Origin: Stenotrophomonas rhizophila
GTDB lineage: Bacteria > Pseudomonadota > Gammaproteobacteria > Xanthomonadales > Xanthomonadaceae
Assembly: GCF_007667275.1 (NCBI RefSeq)
Contig: NZ_VDQT01000002.1
Coordinates: 496,001-560,000 of the forward strand
Direction: 5' to 3'
DNA length: 64,000 bases
Both the position numbers and the translations under genes were made by a program. The notes beneath the pieces are model-generated. The model made no database searches, had not been told where the DNA came from, and was given only the letters and a program-made list of their open reading frames with translations. Each line of letters begins with the position of its first letter. The stretch's first letter is position 1. Below, one piece after another: positions 1 through 8,663 of the stretch.

Positions 1-2
1 GC

Positions 3-128
3 GGTGGCAAGGTCATGATCGAGAAGGATCGGGATGGCAACGAGCGGGGTATCTGCCACTTGCCGGACGGCAAACGCATCGATGAGTGGGAGCTGTTCCG
101 GCGGGACGCACCGAAGAAGCCCAGCTAG
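3..128 (+). CDS. DUF333-family protein, C-terminal part (gene begins left of window)
   Basis: The last 41 codons of a gene entering from the left edge, ending in TAG at 126-128. The visible peptide has a GG pair followed by GICHLPDGKRIDEWELF, which matches the Gly/Cys/LPDG/EW pattern of DUF333 proteins. These are small exported proteins often labelled putative hemolysin without direct proof. The second conserved cysteine is replaced here (DGKRIDEW, where many members have a Cys before the acidic-Trp pair). A 16-bp perfect palindrome (148-163) and a GTAG palindrome (166-188) follow the stop. The N-terminus, any signal peptide and the start cannot be seen. Function unknown. Confidence 0.75.
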   Translation, partial: GGKVMIEKDRDGNERGICHLPDGKRIDEWELFRRDAPKKPS

Positions 129-165
129 AGTTCCGCGCCGCCAAGCGGAAGCCAGCTGGCTTCAG

Positions 166-188
166 CCGGACCAACGGTCCGGCGCTAC
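166..188 (-). repeat. GTAG palindrome (SMAG/REP-like)
   Basis: Read on the minus strand, GTAG leads into a stem of GC-rich inverted halves around GTTGG. This is the layout of the SMAG repeats described in Stenotrophomonas maltophilia. It lies between two converging genes. Confidence 0.7.
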
Positions 189-219
189 CCGTGCCTCACA
201 GCCGATGATCGTGAGCGGC

Positions 220-999
220 CTACTTGATGTTCTTCCCGACCTCTTTGGCCGCACGATCAATCGTATCGGCCACCACCTTGGGCTGGGTCATGAAGACCGC
301 GTGGCTGGCCGGCACCTTGGTGATGCGCGCATTGATGCGTTCGGCCATGTGGACCAGCATCGCCTGATCAAACGCCTTGTCTTCAGTGGCGATCACCGCC
401 CAGCTCGGCTTGGTGCGCCACGCCGCTTGCGTCACTTTAGTGCTAAACGCCGACATGTTGATCGGCACCTGCGAATCACGCAGGAATGCCGCGTCCGCAT
501 CGGTGGTGTCATGCGCAAAGCCTGCCTTGAACTTGTCGGGCTTGATGAAGCCAAAACCGTCGCTTCCCGTTTCGATCACGAACTCAGGCGTGGGCGCAAA
601 ACCGGTGTACAGCTGCGCCGTGGTCTCGCCCGCATCCGGCGCCAGCGCCGAGACGTAGACCAGCCCGGCAACGTTGTCGTGCACACCCGCTTCGGTAATC
701 ACTGTGCCGCCCCACGAATGCCCGACCAGGATGGCCGGCCCGTCCTGACGATCCAGCACGCGCTGGGTGGCCTTCACGTCGTCAGCGAGCGAGGTCAGCG
801 GGTTCTGCACGATCGACACGTGGTAGCCACGCGCGGTCAGGTCGTCGTACACCCCACGCCAGCCGCTGCCATCGGCGAAGGCGCCATGCACCAGCACGAC
901 GTTGTGCACCGGTTGGTCGCGCACGGCATCGCTGGCCTGGGCGGGGGAGAGGGCGGCCGCCAGGGCGACCGCGAGCACTGCAGGGATGAGCTTGAACAT
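220..999 (-). CDS. Secreted alpha/beta hydrolase
   Basis: 259-aa protein starting MFKLIPAVLAVALAAALS, a signal peptide with likely cleavage after AQA, so the enzyme is probably periplasmic or secreted. The ATG at 999 is chosen because AGGAG lies about 7 nt upstream; a longer reading to 1116 would bury the signal peptide. The fold is shown by the oxyanion segment VLVHGAFADGSGW, the nucleophile elbow GHSWGG, a likely acid in ATEDKAFD and the histidine in ASHAVFM. This matches the AB_hydrolase_6, salicylate-esterase-like subgroup. The substrate is unknown. It is monocistronic and downstream of the SDR/SnoaL pair, with a 138-bp gap. Confidence 0.85.
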   Translation of the reverse strand: MFKLIPAVLAVALAAALSPAQASDAVRDQPVHNVVLVHGAFADGSGWRGVYDDLTARGYHVSIVQNPLTSLADDVKATQRVLDRQDGPAILVGHSWGGTVITEAGVHDNVAGLVYVSALAPDAGETTAQLYTGFAPTPEFVIETGSDGFGFIKPDKFKAGFAHDTTDADAAFLRDSQVPINMSAFSTKVTQAAWRTKPSWAVIATEDKAFDQAMLVHMAERINARITKVPASHAVFMTQPKVVADTIDRAAKEVGKNIK

Positions 1000-1137
1000 G
1001 GACGACTCCTCGGGACGGTGGGATTGCGGGGGCGGCGTTGGCCGGCAGGGGTACTTTGCCGGCGACGCGTGCACGATCGGTCGCATAAAGTCCTGATAAT
1101 TTGATCCGGAGTCCAAATCTCCCCGGACCTGCGTACC

Positions 1138-1920
1138 TCACACCGTAGGCACCGTCCCGCCGTCGATGGTGTACTCCGTGCCCGAAATCGAAGCCGCGCG
1201 TGGCGAGACCAGGAACGCGATGAGGTCGGCCACTTCGCGCGGCTGCGCCGGTCGCCCGAGCGGGATGCCGCCCAGACCGTCCATGACGCGCTTCCTGCCG
1301 CCTTCGTAATCGGTCCGTGCTTCGGCCGCGATACGTTCGACGAAGGCGACCGAGGCTTCGGTTTCAATCCAGCCCGGGGCGACCCGCACTACCCGCACGC
1401 CCTTCGGCGTGACTTCCTTGGACAGCGCCTTGCTGTAGGTGGACAAAGCGGCCTTCGCGGCGGCATAGGCGGTGGTCGCCTCGGGCAGCGGCAGGGTGCG
1501 CTGGATCGAGGTGACGTGCAGGATCACGCCGGACCCCCGCGCGATCATCGCCGGCAGCAGTGCGCGATCCAGCCGCACCGCGGACATCAGATTGAGGTCC
1601 AGCGCGTTGGCCCATTCGGCATCATCCAGCGCGGCGAACCCGCCGGCAGGTGCCGATGAGCCGCCCACCACGTTGATGAGCGCGTCGATGCCGCCGAGGT
1701 GGTGCAGCATCGCCTCGCCGGCCTGGCGCGCGCCTTCAGCGCTGGCGAGATCTGCTTCCATGTAATGCACACCCTCGATGGGGGCGCGCGGCAAGGTGCG
1801 CGCTGTTGCCACCACGCGTGCGCCCAGCCCCGCCAGCAGCTCGACCACCGCCGCGCCCAGCCCGCGCGTGCCGCCGGTAACCAGCACGCGCTTCCCGGTC
1901 AGTTCCAGATCGAAGTTCAT
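1138..1920 (-). CDS. SDR family NAD(P)-dependent oxidoreductase
   Basis: 260-aa classical short-chain dehydrogenase. The N-terminal Rossmann motif TGGTRGLG is at residues 15-22, the catalytic Ser is near 138 (HVTSIQ), and the Tyr/Lys pair is YAAAK at 152-156. The C-terminus [14 protein letters not shown] is typical of the FabG-like group. It overlaps the SnoaL-like gene upstream by four bases (ATGA at 1917-1920), so the two are translationally coupled. The divergent LysR gene is the likely regulator. The family oxidises or reduces alcohols and ketones; the substrate is not predictable here. Confidence 0.9.
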   Translation of the reverse strand: MNFDLELTGKRVLVTGGTRGLGAAVVELLAGLGARVVATARTLPRAPIEGVHYMEADLASAEGARQAGEAMLHHLGGIDALINVVGGSSAPAGGFAALDDAEWANALDLNLMSAVRLDRALLPAMIARGSGVILHVTSIQRTLPLPEATTAYAAAKAALSTYSKALSKEVTPKGVRVVRVAPGWIETEASVAFVERIAAEARTDYEGGRKRVMDGLGGIPLGRPAQPREVADLIAFLVSPRAASISGTEYTIDGGTVPTV

Positions 1921-2246
1921 GCCGCGATCTCCAGCCGGGCGATCTTTCCGCGCTCCAGGGTGAAGGCGTAGCGCAGGTCCAGCGGGCTGCCGGGGAAGTT
2001 GCCCGCCACGGTGCTGGTGACCAGGTAGCTGCGCCCATGCTGCTCCAGCGCGTGCGGCGTGGCGGTGTAGCTGTAGCGGGCGGAGGCATCGGTCTTCCAC
2101 GCCTCGATGGCCGCAGGCCCGGCATGGGCATGGCCCTCGTCCAGCACCACCCCATCGCGGGTGAAGCATCGGGCCACGGCCGCGGCGTCCTGGCTGTCGG
2201 CCAGGAAGTAGGCGGCTATCGGCTCGGGCAGGTTCAGGTCGTGCAT
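1917..2246 (-). CDS. SnoaL-like / NTF2-fold protein
   Basis: 109-aa protein with the NTF2-like pattern: an N-terminal helix ([20 protein letters not shown]), then a conserved [20 protein letters not shown] segment and a C-terminal beta sheet. Related proteins are small isomerases, hydrolases or binding domains. It is the first gene of a two-gene operon with the SDR and overlaps it by ATGA, so the two probably act on the same small molecule. The start is ATG 2246; a GTG directly before it (2249) is also possible. Confidence 0.8.
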   Translation of the reverse strand: MHDLNLPEPIAAYFLADSQDAAAVARCFTRDGVVLDEGHAHAGPAAIEAWKTDASARYSYTATPHALEQHGRSYLVTSTVAGNFPGSPLDLRYAFTLERGKIARLEIAA

Positions 2247-2288
2247 CACAGTGCTCCAGTGGGCTCGGGGTAGAGCAAGCGTGAGCCG

Positions 2289-2317
2289 TTATGGAGGGTA
2301 AGAGAATCGCCTATGAT
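2289..2317 (+). promoter_or_regulatory. Possible promoter for the LysR gene
   Basis: A good -10 hexamer TATGAT at 2312-2317 with a weak -35 TTATGG at 2289-2294, spaced 17 bp, upstream of the ATG at 2348. The intergenic gap (2247-2347) is shared with the divergent SnoaL/SDR operon, the classic place for LysR operators. No clear T-N11-A box was assigned. Confidence 0.3.
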
Positions 2318-2347
2318 CGGATCAGACCATGTAGGGAACAGTGCACA

Positions 2348-3292
2348 ATGCGCGGCGCTGAATTCGCGGAACTGAAGGCCTTCGTGGCGGTGGTGGATCG
2401 CACCAGCTTTGCCCGGGCGGCCGATCATCTGGGCCTATCCCGCTCGGCCCTGAGCCAGGTCATCCGCCAGCTGGAATCCCGCCTGGGCGTTCGCCTGTTG
2501 AACCGGACCACCCGCAGCGTGTCGCCGACCGAAGCCGGGCGCCGGCTGCATGAGCGCATAGCGCCGATGCTGCGCGACATGGACCAAGCGGTGGCCGAAG
2601 CAGTCGGTGCCAATGCGCGCGCGGCGGGCACGCTGCGCATCAACACGCTGAGCATGGCGGCGAAGAAGGTGATCGCCCCGCGCCTGGGCCGGTTCGCGCA
2701 GGCGCATCCGGAGGTGGTGCTGGACATCGTGATCGACGATGGCCTGGCCGATATCGCCGGTGAGGGCTTCGACGCCGGGATCCGTGTGGGTGGGCGCCTG
2801 CAGAAGGACATGGTGGCGGTGCGGCTGACGCCGGACATCGAATTGCTGGCGGTGGCGTCGCCCGACTACCTCGCCAGGTCTGGTGAGCCCAGGACACCGG
2901 ATGACCTCGGTAACCACGCCTGCATCAACTGGCGTTTCCCGGGTAGCGGAAAGGTGGCGGGATGGGAATTCACCAAGCGCGGCAGGCGCGCCGAGTACGT
3001 CGGCGAGGGCCCGCTGATCTCCAACCACCAGGACATCGTGGTGCCCGCCGCGCTGCAGGGCCTGGGCATCCTGTACGCCTACAATGACGACGGCATCGCC
3101 GAGGCCCTGCGCGATGGGCGGCTGCGGCGCGTGCTGGCCGACTGGTCGCCTACGGTGCCGGGCCTGTATCTGTACTATTCCAGCAGGCGTTACCTGCGTC
3201 CTGCGCTGCGCGCCTTCATCGATTGCCTGCTCGACCGCGACCTTGGCGGTGACGATCATGCCTCGCCTTCCCAGCACCCCGGAGTTTCATGA
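2348..3292 (+). CDS. LysR family transcriptional regulator
   Basis: 314-aa LysR-type regulator. The winged helix-turn-helix is at about residues 4-64 (SFARAADHLGLSRSALSQVI, then LGVRLLNRTTRSVSPTEAG), followed by a periplasmic-binding-like effector domain from about 90. ATG 2348 is used because the family starts just before the ELKAFVAV helix; an upstream ATG at 2291 would add 19 atypical residues. It is divergent from the SnoaL/SDR operon, which it probably controls. Its stop overlaps the next start (ATGA at 3289-3292). Confidence 0.9.
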   Translation: MRGAEFAELKAFVAVVDRTSFARAADHLGLSRSALSQVIRQLESRLGVRLLNRTTRSVSPTEAGRRLHERIAPMLRDMDQAVAEAVGANARAAGTLRINTLSMAAKKVIAPRLGRFAQAHPEVVLDIVIDDGLADIAGEGFDAGIRVGGRLQKDMVAVRLTPDIELLAVASPDYLARSGEPRTPDDLGNHACINWRFPGSGKVAGWEFTKRGRRAEYVGEGPLISNHQDIVVPAALQGLGILYAYNDDGIAEALRDGRLRRVLADWSPTVPGLYLYYSSRRYLRPALRAFIDCLLDRDLGGDDHASPSQHPGVS

Positions 3293-4254
3293 GCGCCAGC
3301 ATCAGCGCGTTGTCGCGCATGGCCACCCTTCTCGTCGCCGTGCCGCTGCTCCTGGGAGCGTGCGGAAGGACCAGTCGCGAGACCGTGTTGTCCGCCGATC
3401 CGCTGAAGGTCGTGGCGGTGACGCAGAGCACGCTGGACATCAATGTCAGCGAATACCGGAAGTACACCCGCTATGACCTGTACGTTGACGGCGAGAAGCT
3501 GTCCGACGCTGGATTCGCAGCGCTGCTGCAGGATCCGGAAGCACTGAAGGATGCGGTCGTGCACAGCGACGTGGTGGTGCTGGATGACTCCTCCATCCTG
3601 CTGGCATCCCACAACGACACCGGCGCGCGCTGCTGGGCGACGAGGCTCTCCGCCAGTGGCGGTGAGGTGCATCTTCAGAAGATCATGAAAAGCAGCATCG
3701 ACTGCGCGCCCGACCCGGCGCCGTCGGGATGGTCGGCGTTTTACGATGAGGGCAGCAATCTGCTGCTGGTTCGCCACAGGCCCTTCCATGTCTACCCGAT
3801 CGCAGGGTACTGGTACGTGCTCCTGATCCAGGGCGATGTCGTCGCCGTGTACCAGAAGGATCGAGAGCAGGAGCGCCTGGTCGTAAGGCTGGTACGCATT
3901 TCCTCCCAGCAGACGCTGGCCGAGCAGATATTGCCGATGGACACTTACGCCGAACCCGACCTGATGAATGCGTCACCGCAAGTGCGGCAGCAGTGGCTGA
4001 TGGATAACTTCGCCGTGGCCACGGCACCCGCCGCGTCGCTGCAGCTGCGCGCGGACAATCGGCTCGAAACCATATCGCCGGAGACATGGGCCGAGTACAT
4101 GGAGATCGATCGCCTCAACCGCGAGGAGGACACGCGCGACCAGGCCGCTGTCGCAGCCCGCGAACGGGCGTTTTACGAGGAAGTGCTGAAGGAAGAAGCG
4201 GCGAGGCAGAAGCCTCCAGGGAACGCAACACCCGGATTGCCTACTCAGCGCTGA
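3289..4254 (+). CDS. Lipoprotein of unknown function
   Basis: 321-aa protein with a lipoprotein signal peptide (hydrophobic VAVPLLLGAC; Cys about residue 25). The rest is soluble and ends in a charged, probably helical region rich in Glu/Arg and then a Pro-rich tail. No known domain was recognised. It overlaps the LysR stop by ATGA, suggesting co-transcription. Its 3' end overlaps the last 10 bases of the convergent unknown gene at 4245-5171. Confidence 0.7.
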   Translation: MSASISALSRMATLLVAVPLLLGACGRTSRETVLSADPLKVVAVTQSTLDINVSEYRKYTRYDLYVDGEKLSDAGFAALLQDPEALKDAVVHSDVVVLDDSSILLASHNDTGARCWATRLSASGGEVHLQKIMKSSIDCAPDPAPSGWSAFYDEGSNLLLVRHRPFHVYPIAGYWYVLLIQGDVVAVYQKDREQERLVVRLVRISSQQTLAEQILPMDTYAEPDLMNASPQVRQQWLMDNFAVATAPAASLQLRADNRLETISPETWAEYMEIDRLNREEDTRDQAAVAARERAFYEEVLKEEAARQKPPGNATPGLPTQR

Positions 4255-5171
4255 GCCTGGTGCATGCCAGGCAGCGCAATCTGATTCGCCGCGCGGCGAT
4301 GCTCGATCACGCGGATCACCTCATAGTCGGTCTTGGCGCCGTGCTGGGTGTGCCACTGGGTGACCTTCACCTCGCAGATCAGCACGTCACCTTTCGAGAA
4401 CGACGCCTCATTGGCGTCCACGGCGGAGTGGAACGCTGCATCGGAGATTCTTGCGTTGATGGTGTGATTCCCATCTGACAGCCGCCATTTGTTGTCTTCC
4501 TTGAAGGCCAGCGACACGATGGAGAACGCCATCGTCCGGGTGTCTTCCAGGAGTGGCTCGTCCGGACCGGTCGGCGCGCAGAAGTACCTGCGTTCTTCCT
4601 CCCGCACGATCAACGTGAATGAGTGGTCGTCACCCGCAGCGAATGTGTCGATTCCTTCCCGGTCCAGCGGGGCGAGAACACGGTCGAAGGCCTGGCGGAC
4701 CGGAATATCGCGTAGCAGTACCAACACCGGGTACTCCACCACAACGGCGTCCTCACCCGAATGAAGCGTGACCTGTCCTTCTTCCGTCATCTCTACGTGG
4801 GTGATCCGGCGCCCGCGCAGCCATTGCAGCACCTGGGCGACGCCGGTGTATCCGGTCTTCGCCGCCAGGCCCAGTGCAGTCAGCACAGCAGTGGCGTTGG
4901 CAATGGCGGTCATGCCCTTGCCAGCAAAGATGTCCTTCGCGGCCTGCAGCAAGCTGACGGAGGTCGTGAAGTCGACACTGAAGCTGCCTGTCTTGAAAGA
5001 GCCCTTTACATTGATCTGTGCTTTGGCGCGATCGCCTTGGAGTGCGCGAACGCTGGTATCCAGAAGGTCGGCCATCGCCACCAAGGCAGGGGCCAGTTCC
5101 CTGGCGTCCATCTCGTGTGCGGCGAGCGCCGGGCCGTCATAGGTGATGCGTATCTGTGCCATGTCGTCCAT
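4245..5171 (-). CDS. Conserved hypothetical protein, 308 aa
   Basis: No domain recognised with confidence. The N-terminal third (IRITYDGPALAAHEMDAREL, then a predicted helix with ALVAMADLLDTSVRAL) looks like a small beta-alpha module. A Gly/Ala-rich hydrophobic stretch (about residues 85-115) could be one or two membrane-associated helices, followed by basic WLRGRR. The C-terminal half is beta-rich and soluble. A second start at 5162 is possible. The gene stands alone, convergent with the lipoprotein, and may be accessory. The reading frame is long, intact and has typical GC-rich third positions. Confidence 0.65.
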   Translation of the reverse strand: MDDMAQIRITYDGPALAAHEMDARELAPALVAMADLLDTSVRALQGDRAKAQINVKGSFKTGSFSVDFTTSVSLLQAAKDIFAGKGMTAIANATAVLTALGLAAKTGYTGVAQVLQWLRGRRITHVEMTEEGQVTLHSGEDAVVVEYPVLVLLRDIPVRQAFDRVLAPLDREGIDTFAAGDDHSFTLIVREEERRYFCAPTGPDEPLLEDTRTMAFSIVSLAFKEDNKWRLSDGNHTINARISDAAFHSAVDANEASFSKGDVLICEVKVTQWHTQHGAKTDYEVIRVIEHRRAANQIALPGMHQAQR

Positions 5172-5254
5172 GGTATCGCCCGGATTTTTGTCGGGTCACT
5201 CTGGGACGAACGCGCCAGCATTGCCATAAGCGCTTACCCTGCGTGTGCGTAGGC

Positions 5255-5288
5255 AAAAAGAAGGCGCCGGACCTGCATCCGGCGCCTT
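5255..5288 (-). terminator. Rho-independent terminator of the secreted hydrolase gene
   Basis: On the minus strand an 11-bp perfect stem (arms 5261-5271 and 5278-5288) with a 6-nt loop is followed by CTTTTT. It lies 33 bp after the stop of the gene at 5322-6275. Confidence 0.85.
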
Positions 5289-5321
5289 GCGCAACACGGC
5301 GGCCAATGGCCGAACGCGACA

Positions 5322-6275
5322 TTACTTCTGCTGCAGGAACGTCAGCAGGTCCTGGTTGACCTTGTCCTTGTGGGTCTCGGTCAGCCCGTGCGGCGCTCCC
5401 GGATACACGATCAGCTTGGCGCCGGGGATCAGCTTGGCCGACATGCGACCGCCCACGTCGATCGGCACCACCTGGTCATCATCGCCATGGATGATCAGGG
5501 TCGGCACGTTGAAGCGCTTCAGGTCGCCGCGGAAGTCGGTGGCCGAGAACGCCGCGATCGAGTCATAGGTGTTCTTCTGTCCACCCTGCATGCCCTGTAC
5601 CCACCACGCGTCGATCATGGCCTGGTTGGGTTTGGCACCGGGGCGGTTGAAGCCGTAGAACGGACCGCTGGGAACGTCCTTGTAGAACTGCGCGCGATTC
5701 TCCAGCTGTGCCTTGCGCATGCCGTCGAAGACCTCGATCGGGACGCCGCCCGGGTTGTCGGCCGTCTTCAGCATGAACGGCGGCACCGCGCTGATCAGCA
5801 CGGCCTTCTTGACCCGGCCGGTGCCGTGGCGGCCGATGTAGCGCGCCACTTCACCACCGCCGGTGGAGAAGCCGACCAGGGTCACGTCCTTCAGGTCGAG
5901 GGAGTTGATCACCGTCGCCAGGTCGTCGGCGTAGTGGTCCATGTCGTTGCCGTCCCACGGCTGGCTGGAGCGCCCGTGACCGCGGCGGTCGTGCGCGACC
6001 ACGCGGTAGCCGTGCTCGGCCAGGAACATCATCTGCGCGTCCCAGCTGTCCGAGTTCAGCGGCCAGCCGTGGCTGAAGGTCACCACCGGGCCATCTTTCG
6101 GGCCCCAGTCCTTGTAGTAAAGCTGTACGCCATCGGCGGTGGTGATGTAGTTGGGCGTGCGCGCGGTGCTGGCAACGGCGGTCGGGCGCGCCGGCTCGGC
6201 GGCGAGTGCGGTGGCGCTGATCTGGACGGCGAGGGCAAGCGCTGTTGCGGCCAGCGCACGGTTGAGGGTGTTCAT
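5322..6275 (-). CDS. Secreted alpha/beta hydrolase, non-heme chloroperoxidase/arylesterase type
   Basis: 317 aa with a signal peptide ([18 protein letters not shown], likely cut after ALA). The mature part closely follows the cofactor-free haloperoxidase/arylesterase family: [36 protein letters not shown], nucleophile in GFSTGGGE, acid in [10 protein letters not shown] and histidine in GAPHGL. These enzymes hydrolyse esters and can perhydrolyse small acids. Most homologues are cytoplasmic, so the export signal is a notable difference. Monocistronic, with its own terminator. Confidence 0.88.
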   Translation of the reverse strand: MNTLNRALAATALALAVQISATALAAEPARPTAVASTARTPNYITTADGVQLYYKDWGPKDGPVVTFSHGWPLNSDSWDAQMMFLAEHGYRVVAHDRRGHGRSSQPWDGNDMDHYADDLATVINSLDLKDVTLVGFSTGGGEVARYIGRHGTGRVKKAVLISAVPPFMLKTADNPGGVPIEVFDGMRKAQLENRAQFYKDVPSGPFYGFNRPGAKPNQAMIDAWWVQGMQGGQKNTYDSIAAFSATDFRGDLKRFNVPTLIIHGDDDQVVPIDVGGRMSAKLIPGAKLIVYPGAPHGLTETHKDKVNQDLLTFLQQK

Positions 6276-6324
6276 GGGGTGGTTACCTGCGAAGAGTGGG
6301 GAGGGATGCGACAGGCGCTACTTT

Positions 6325-6381
6325 GGACCCCGCGGCTGGACGCGGAATGGCTTGCAGTCCTTCAAACTTGACCGCGGGTCC
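6325..6381. repeat. Interrupted inverted repeat upstream of the secreted hydrolase
   Basis: Arms GGACCCCGCGG (6325-6335) and CCGCGGGTCC (6372-6381) pair with one bulge. They lie between the metallo-hydrolase stop and the hydrolase start. It could be a transcript-end structure of the upstream minus-strand gene or a decayed GTAG-type element. No T-run. Confidence 0.35.
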
Positions 6382-6397
6382 AATCCAGCAGGCGGGC

Positions 6398-7318
6398 TCA
6401 GAAGTCCCAGAACACCGGCACCCAGCGGAACGCGTCGCCGTCCACTGAAACTCGGCCGATCGACGGGAACGGAAGATGGGTAGCCACCAGCATTTCTCCG
6501 GTGCCGGCCAGGTCGTTCAACAGCTTCAGGCGAACGTGGGCCGCTTCTTCCGGGTCGTGTTCAAAACCGTTGTACCAATTCGGCTGGTCGAAGCCGACGG
6601 CGAAGATGGCATCGCCGGCGAAGGTCAGTGCGTTGCCGGCGGACGCCACCCGCACGATGCTGTGGCCCGGGGTGTGGCCGCCGGTGCGAACCACAGTCAC
6701 GCCCGTTGCGATCTCCTGCTGGTCGTCGAAGGTGCGCAGGTAGTCGCCGTACTCCGCCAGGAAGTGCAGGGCAGTGGCGCGCAGCGCGTCCGGGAAGCCC
6801 GGGGGCATGTTGGTGCGGCTGAAGTCGGGCGACTTCCAGAACTCCACTTCCGACGCTGCAACGTGGATCCGCAGGTCGGGCCGCAGCCGTTCCTTCACCC
6901 CGTCCACCAGCAGGCCGCCGATGTGGTCCATGTGCAGGTGGGTGATCACCACATCGGTGATTTCATCCAGGGCGATGCCGGCCGCGCCGAGGCGGCGGAT
7001 CAGTTGGCCGGCGCGGGGCAGGTTGAGGTCCGGATCCATGCCCAGGCCGGCGTCGATCAGGATGCTGCGATCGCCGCTATGAACCACCATCACGTTCAAC
7101 GCCCAGTCCAGCGCGTCGGCTGGCAGGTACATGTGTTCAAACCACGGCGCGCGTTCGGCGGCACTGACGTTGTGGCCCAGCATCTGGGTGGGCAACGGCA
7201 GCACGCCGTCACTGACCACCAGTACCTCGATATCGCCCACCTTGAGCGCATAGCGCGAGGGAACCAGTTCATCGAGGGCGGGGGCGGGCGGCGCTACGGG
7301 GGTGTCGAGCGTAAACAT
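6398..7318 (-). CDS. MBL-fold metallo-hydrolase
   Basis: 306-aa metallo-beta-lactamase-fold enzyme. The zinc motif THLHMDHIGG (HxHxDH) is followed by a second His in GGHTPGHS, an Asp in TFAGDAI and a final His in ATHLPFPSIG. There is no signal peptide. The N-terminal KVGDIEVLVVSDG and the overall layout match the lactonase/AttM-like branch, whose members include N-acyl-homoserine-lactone lactonases, but the sequence alone cannot fix the substrate. It reads in the same direction as the secreted hydrolase with a 122-bp gap. Confidence 0.85.
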   Translation of the reverse strand: MFTLDTPVAPPAPALDELVPSRYALKVGDIEVLVVSDGVLPLPTQMLGHNVSAAERAPWFEHMYLPADALDWALNVMVVHSGDRSILIDAGLGMDPDLNLPRAGQLIRRLGAAGIALDEITDVVITHLHMDHIGGLLVDGVKERLRPDLRIHVAASEVEFWKSPDFSRTNMPPGFPDALRATALHFLAEYGDYLRTFDDQQEIATGVTVVRTGGHTPGHSIVRVASAGNALTFAGDAIFAVGFDQPNWYNGFEHDPEEAAHVRLKLLNDLAGTGEMLVATHLPFPSIGRVSVDGDAFRWVPVFWDF

Positions 7319-7515
7319 GGGGGATTCTCCGGGAAGCGGCTGGCGGGCAGGGGTATTGAGGTCAGCTACGGCGACAGGCCGGGCAATACCAGCCTAGGCA
7401 GGCCGGGGCTGCCGCAGTAGATCCGCACGCGGGACCACGGTGTTGCCGATCAGGCAGCAATGCGGCGGGAGACGTGTCTACACGCGTACCACGTGCGGCT
7501 GACTAGACTCGGCGC

Positions 7516-8286
7516 ATGCCCACCCCGCCCCCCGTCCGCCTGGCCGACATCAACATCGAGTCCTACATCTATTTCGGTGCAGGTGCGGCCGTGGCGTGGC
7601 AGCTCGCCTATCCGGGTGTGGGGCGTGGCGTGGCACGGCACAGCCAGACACTGCGACGCCCGTTTTCGCGGTTGCGCGCCACGATGAGCTACATCTATGC
7701 GGTGTCGCTGGGCACGGACGAAGACCGGGCCACGATCGCCCGCCACGTCAACCGCGCCCACGTCCCGGTGCAGGGCGAGGGTTACAACGCATTCGACCGT
7801 GATCTTCAGCTGTGGGTCGCGGCCACGCTGCACCGGGGCGGGCTTGAGATGCATGAACTGTTCGTCGGCCCGATCCCGGCGGCCAGCCGCGAGCCGCTGT
7901 ATCGGGAGGCGTGGGCCTTCGGAAGCACGCTGCAGGTGGCGGACGACCAGTGGCCGGCCACGGCGGACGCCTTCGACGCGTGGTGGGAGAGCCGGCAGGT
8001 GGAGCTGTGCGTGGATGAGGAAGTGCGCACCTACCTGCACGCCGTGCTGGGCAATGGTGCGCCGTGGTACCTGCGCCCGGCGCTGCCGCTGCAGGCGTTC
8101 GTCACCCGCGCCCTGTTGCCGCCGCAGGTCAGGCAGATGTTCGCGCTGCCGTGGACCGCGAAGGACGAGCGGCGCTGGGCGCGCTTCCGGCGCTGGGCGC
8201 CGCGGCTGTACTGGCTGCAGCCGCGCTGGTTGCGACACCTTCCGGCGCGTTACTTCCTCCGTGAGCTGCGCCGGCAGACAGCATGA
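7516..8286 (+). CDS. Oxygenase MpaB family / DUF2236 protein
   Basis: 256-aa protein of the DUF2236 family, to which the fungal MpaB oxygenase and rubber-oxygenase (Lcp) proteins belong. The hallmark segments are visible: YIYAVSLGTDEDRATIARHV, then HVPVQGEGYNAFDRDLQLWV with the conserved His and Asp of the putative heme site, and a C-terminal helical bundle rich in Arg and Trp. The ATG at 7516 has no strong ribosome site. It is directly upstream of the permuted tmRNA gene. The substrate is unknown. Confidence 0.82.
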   Translation: MPTPPPVRLADINIESYIYFGAGAAVAWQLAYPGVGRGVARHSQTLRRPFSRLRATMSYIYAVSLGTDEDRATIARHVNRAHVPVQGEGYNAFDRDLQLWVAATLHRGGLEMHELFVGPIPAASREPLYREAWAFGSTLQVADDQWPATADAFDAWWESRQVELCVDEEVRTYLHAVLGNGAPWYLRPALPLQAFVTRALLPPQVRQMFALPWTAKDERRWARFRRWAPRLYWLQPRWLRHLPARYFLRELRRQTA

Positions 8287-8377
8287 GCGAAATCTGAAAG
8301 CAGCACGGGTCACTGCATCTTCAAATACGCCTTCGCCGTGTGTGGCGAGAAACCCCGAATGCAGTCGTTGGCAACGG

Positions 8378-8443
8378 GTTATGGCTGTATGAAGCAGAGA
8401 GGATGCGTTGCGGACGCGGGTTCGATTCCCGCCAGCTCCACCA
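8378..8443 (+). ncRNA. ssrA: tmRNA acceptor piece
   Basis: Contains the 3' strand of helix 2 (8383-8388), the segment GCGGACGCGGGTTCGATTCC, the T-arm and a genomically encoded CCA end. It is almost identical to the 3' end of one-piece gammaproteobacterial tmRNAs, but the sequence continues directly into a spacer and then the 5' half. The upstream end is uncertain. Confidence 0.85.
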
Positions 8444-8473
8444 CCTGTGCACCCGCGGCGGTGCCCAGCTGAA
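8444..8473 (+). other. Spacer removed between tmRNA pieces
   Basis: 30 nt between the encoded CCA and the 5' GGGG of the coding piece. By analogy with other permuted tmRNAs it should be removed during maturation, giving two RNA pieces held by base pairing. It contains GC-rich inverted halves (CACCCGC and GCGGTG) that could form a small hairpin. Confidence 0.7.
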
Positions 8474-8646
8474 GGGGCTGCACTGGTTTCGACGTGGCGA
8501 GCAGTCAATGTGGACAGCCCGAGAGGCGACCGACGTAATCGGCGCAAAAACTGTAATCGCCAATGCTGATTACTACGATCAGGACGAGGAAGTCATTCTC
8601 CGCGTAGCCTGATTCACGCAAGCGCACGTGATTACCGAACGCGCAA
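8474..8646 (+). ncRNA. ssrA: tmRNA coding piece
   Basis: Begins with the acceptor 5' strand and the D-loop, then the 5' strand of helix 2. A hairpin region follows (CCGA 8530-8533 with TCGG 8539-8542) where pseudoknot 1 is expected, then an A-rich single strand and the tag reading frame. No room for the three further pseudoknots of one-piece tmRNAs is seen, as expected for a reduced two-piece form. The mature 3' end is not determined. Confidence 0.8.
8559..8612 (+). other. tmRNA tag reading frame
   Basis: Resume codon GCC at 8559 after TGTAAT, then AAT GCT GAT TAC TAC and so on to TGA at 8610-8612, giving ANADYYDQDEEVILRVA. The start (Ala-Asn, Asp, aromatic residues) resembles tags such as ANDxNY. 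The tag is long (17 encoded residues), acidic in the middle, and ends Arg-Val-Ala instead of the usual hydrophobic-Ala-Ala. Confidence 0.7.
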
Positions 8647-8663
8647 CCACCCCGCCGGCAACG
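8617..8663 (+). repeat. Direct repeat copy A (end of tmRNA coding piece)
   Basis: A 47-nt segment from the tag-distal part of the tmRNA coding piece into the terminator loop. It recurs at 9139-9185 with 41 of 47 identical positions and no gaps. Confidence 0.85.

Noticed and set aside
8340-8612. 90-codon plus-strand open frame
   Set aside because: It is the tmRNA gene read through both pieces; only the last 17 codons before its stop (8559-8609) are translated, as the tag.
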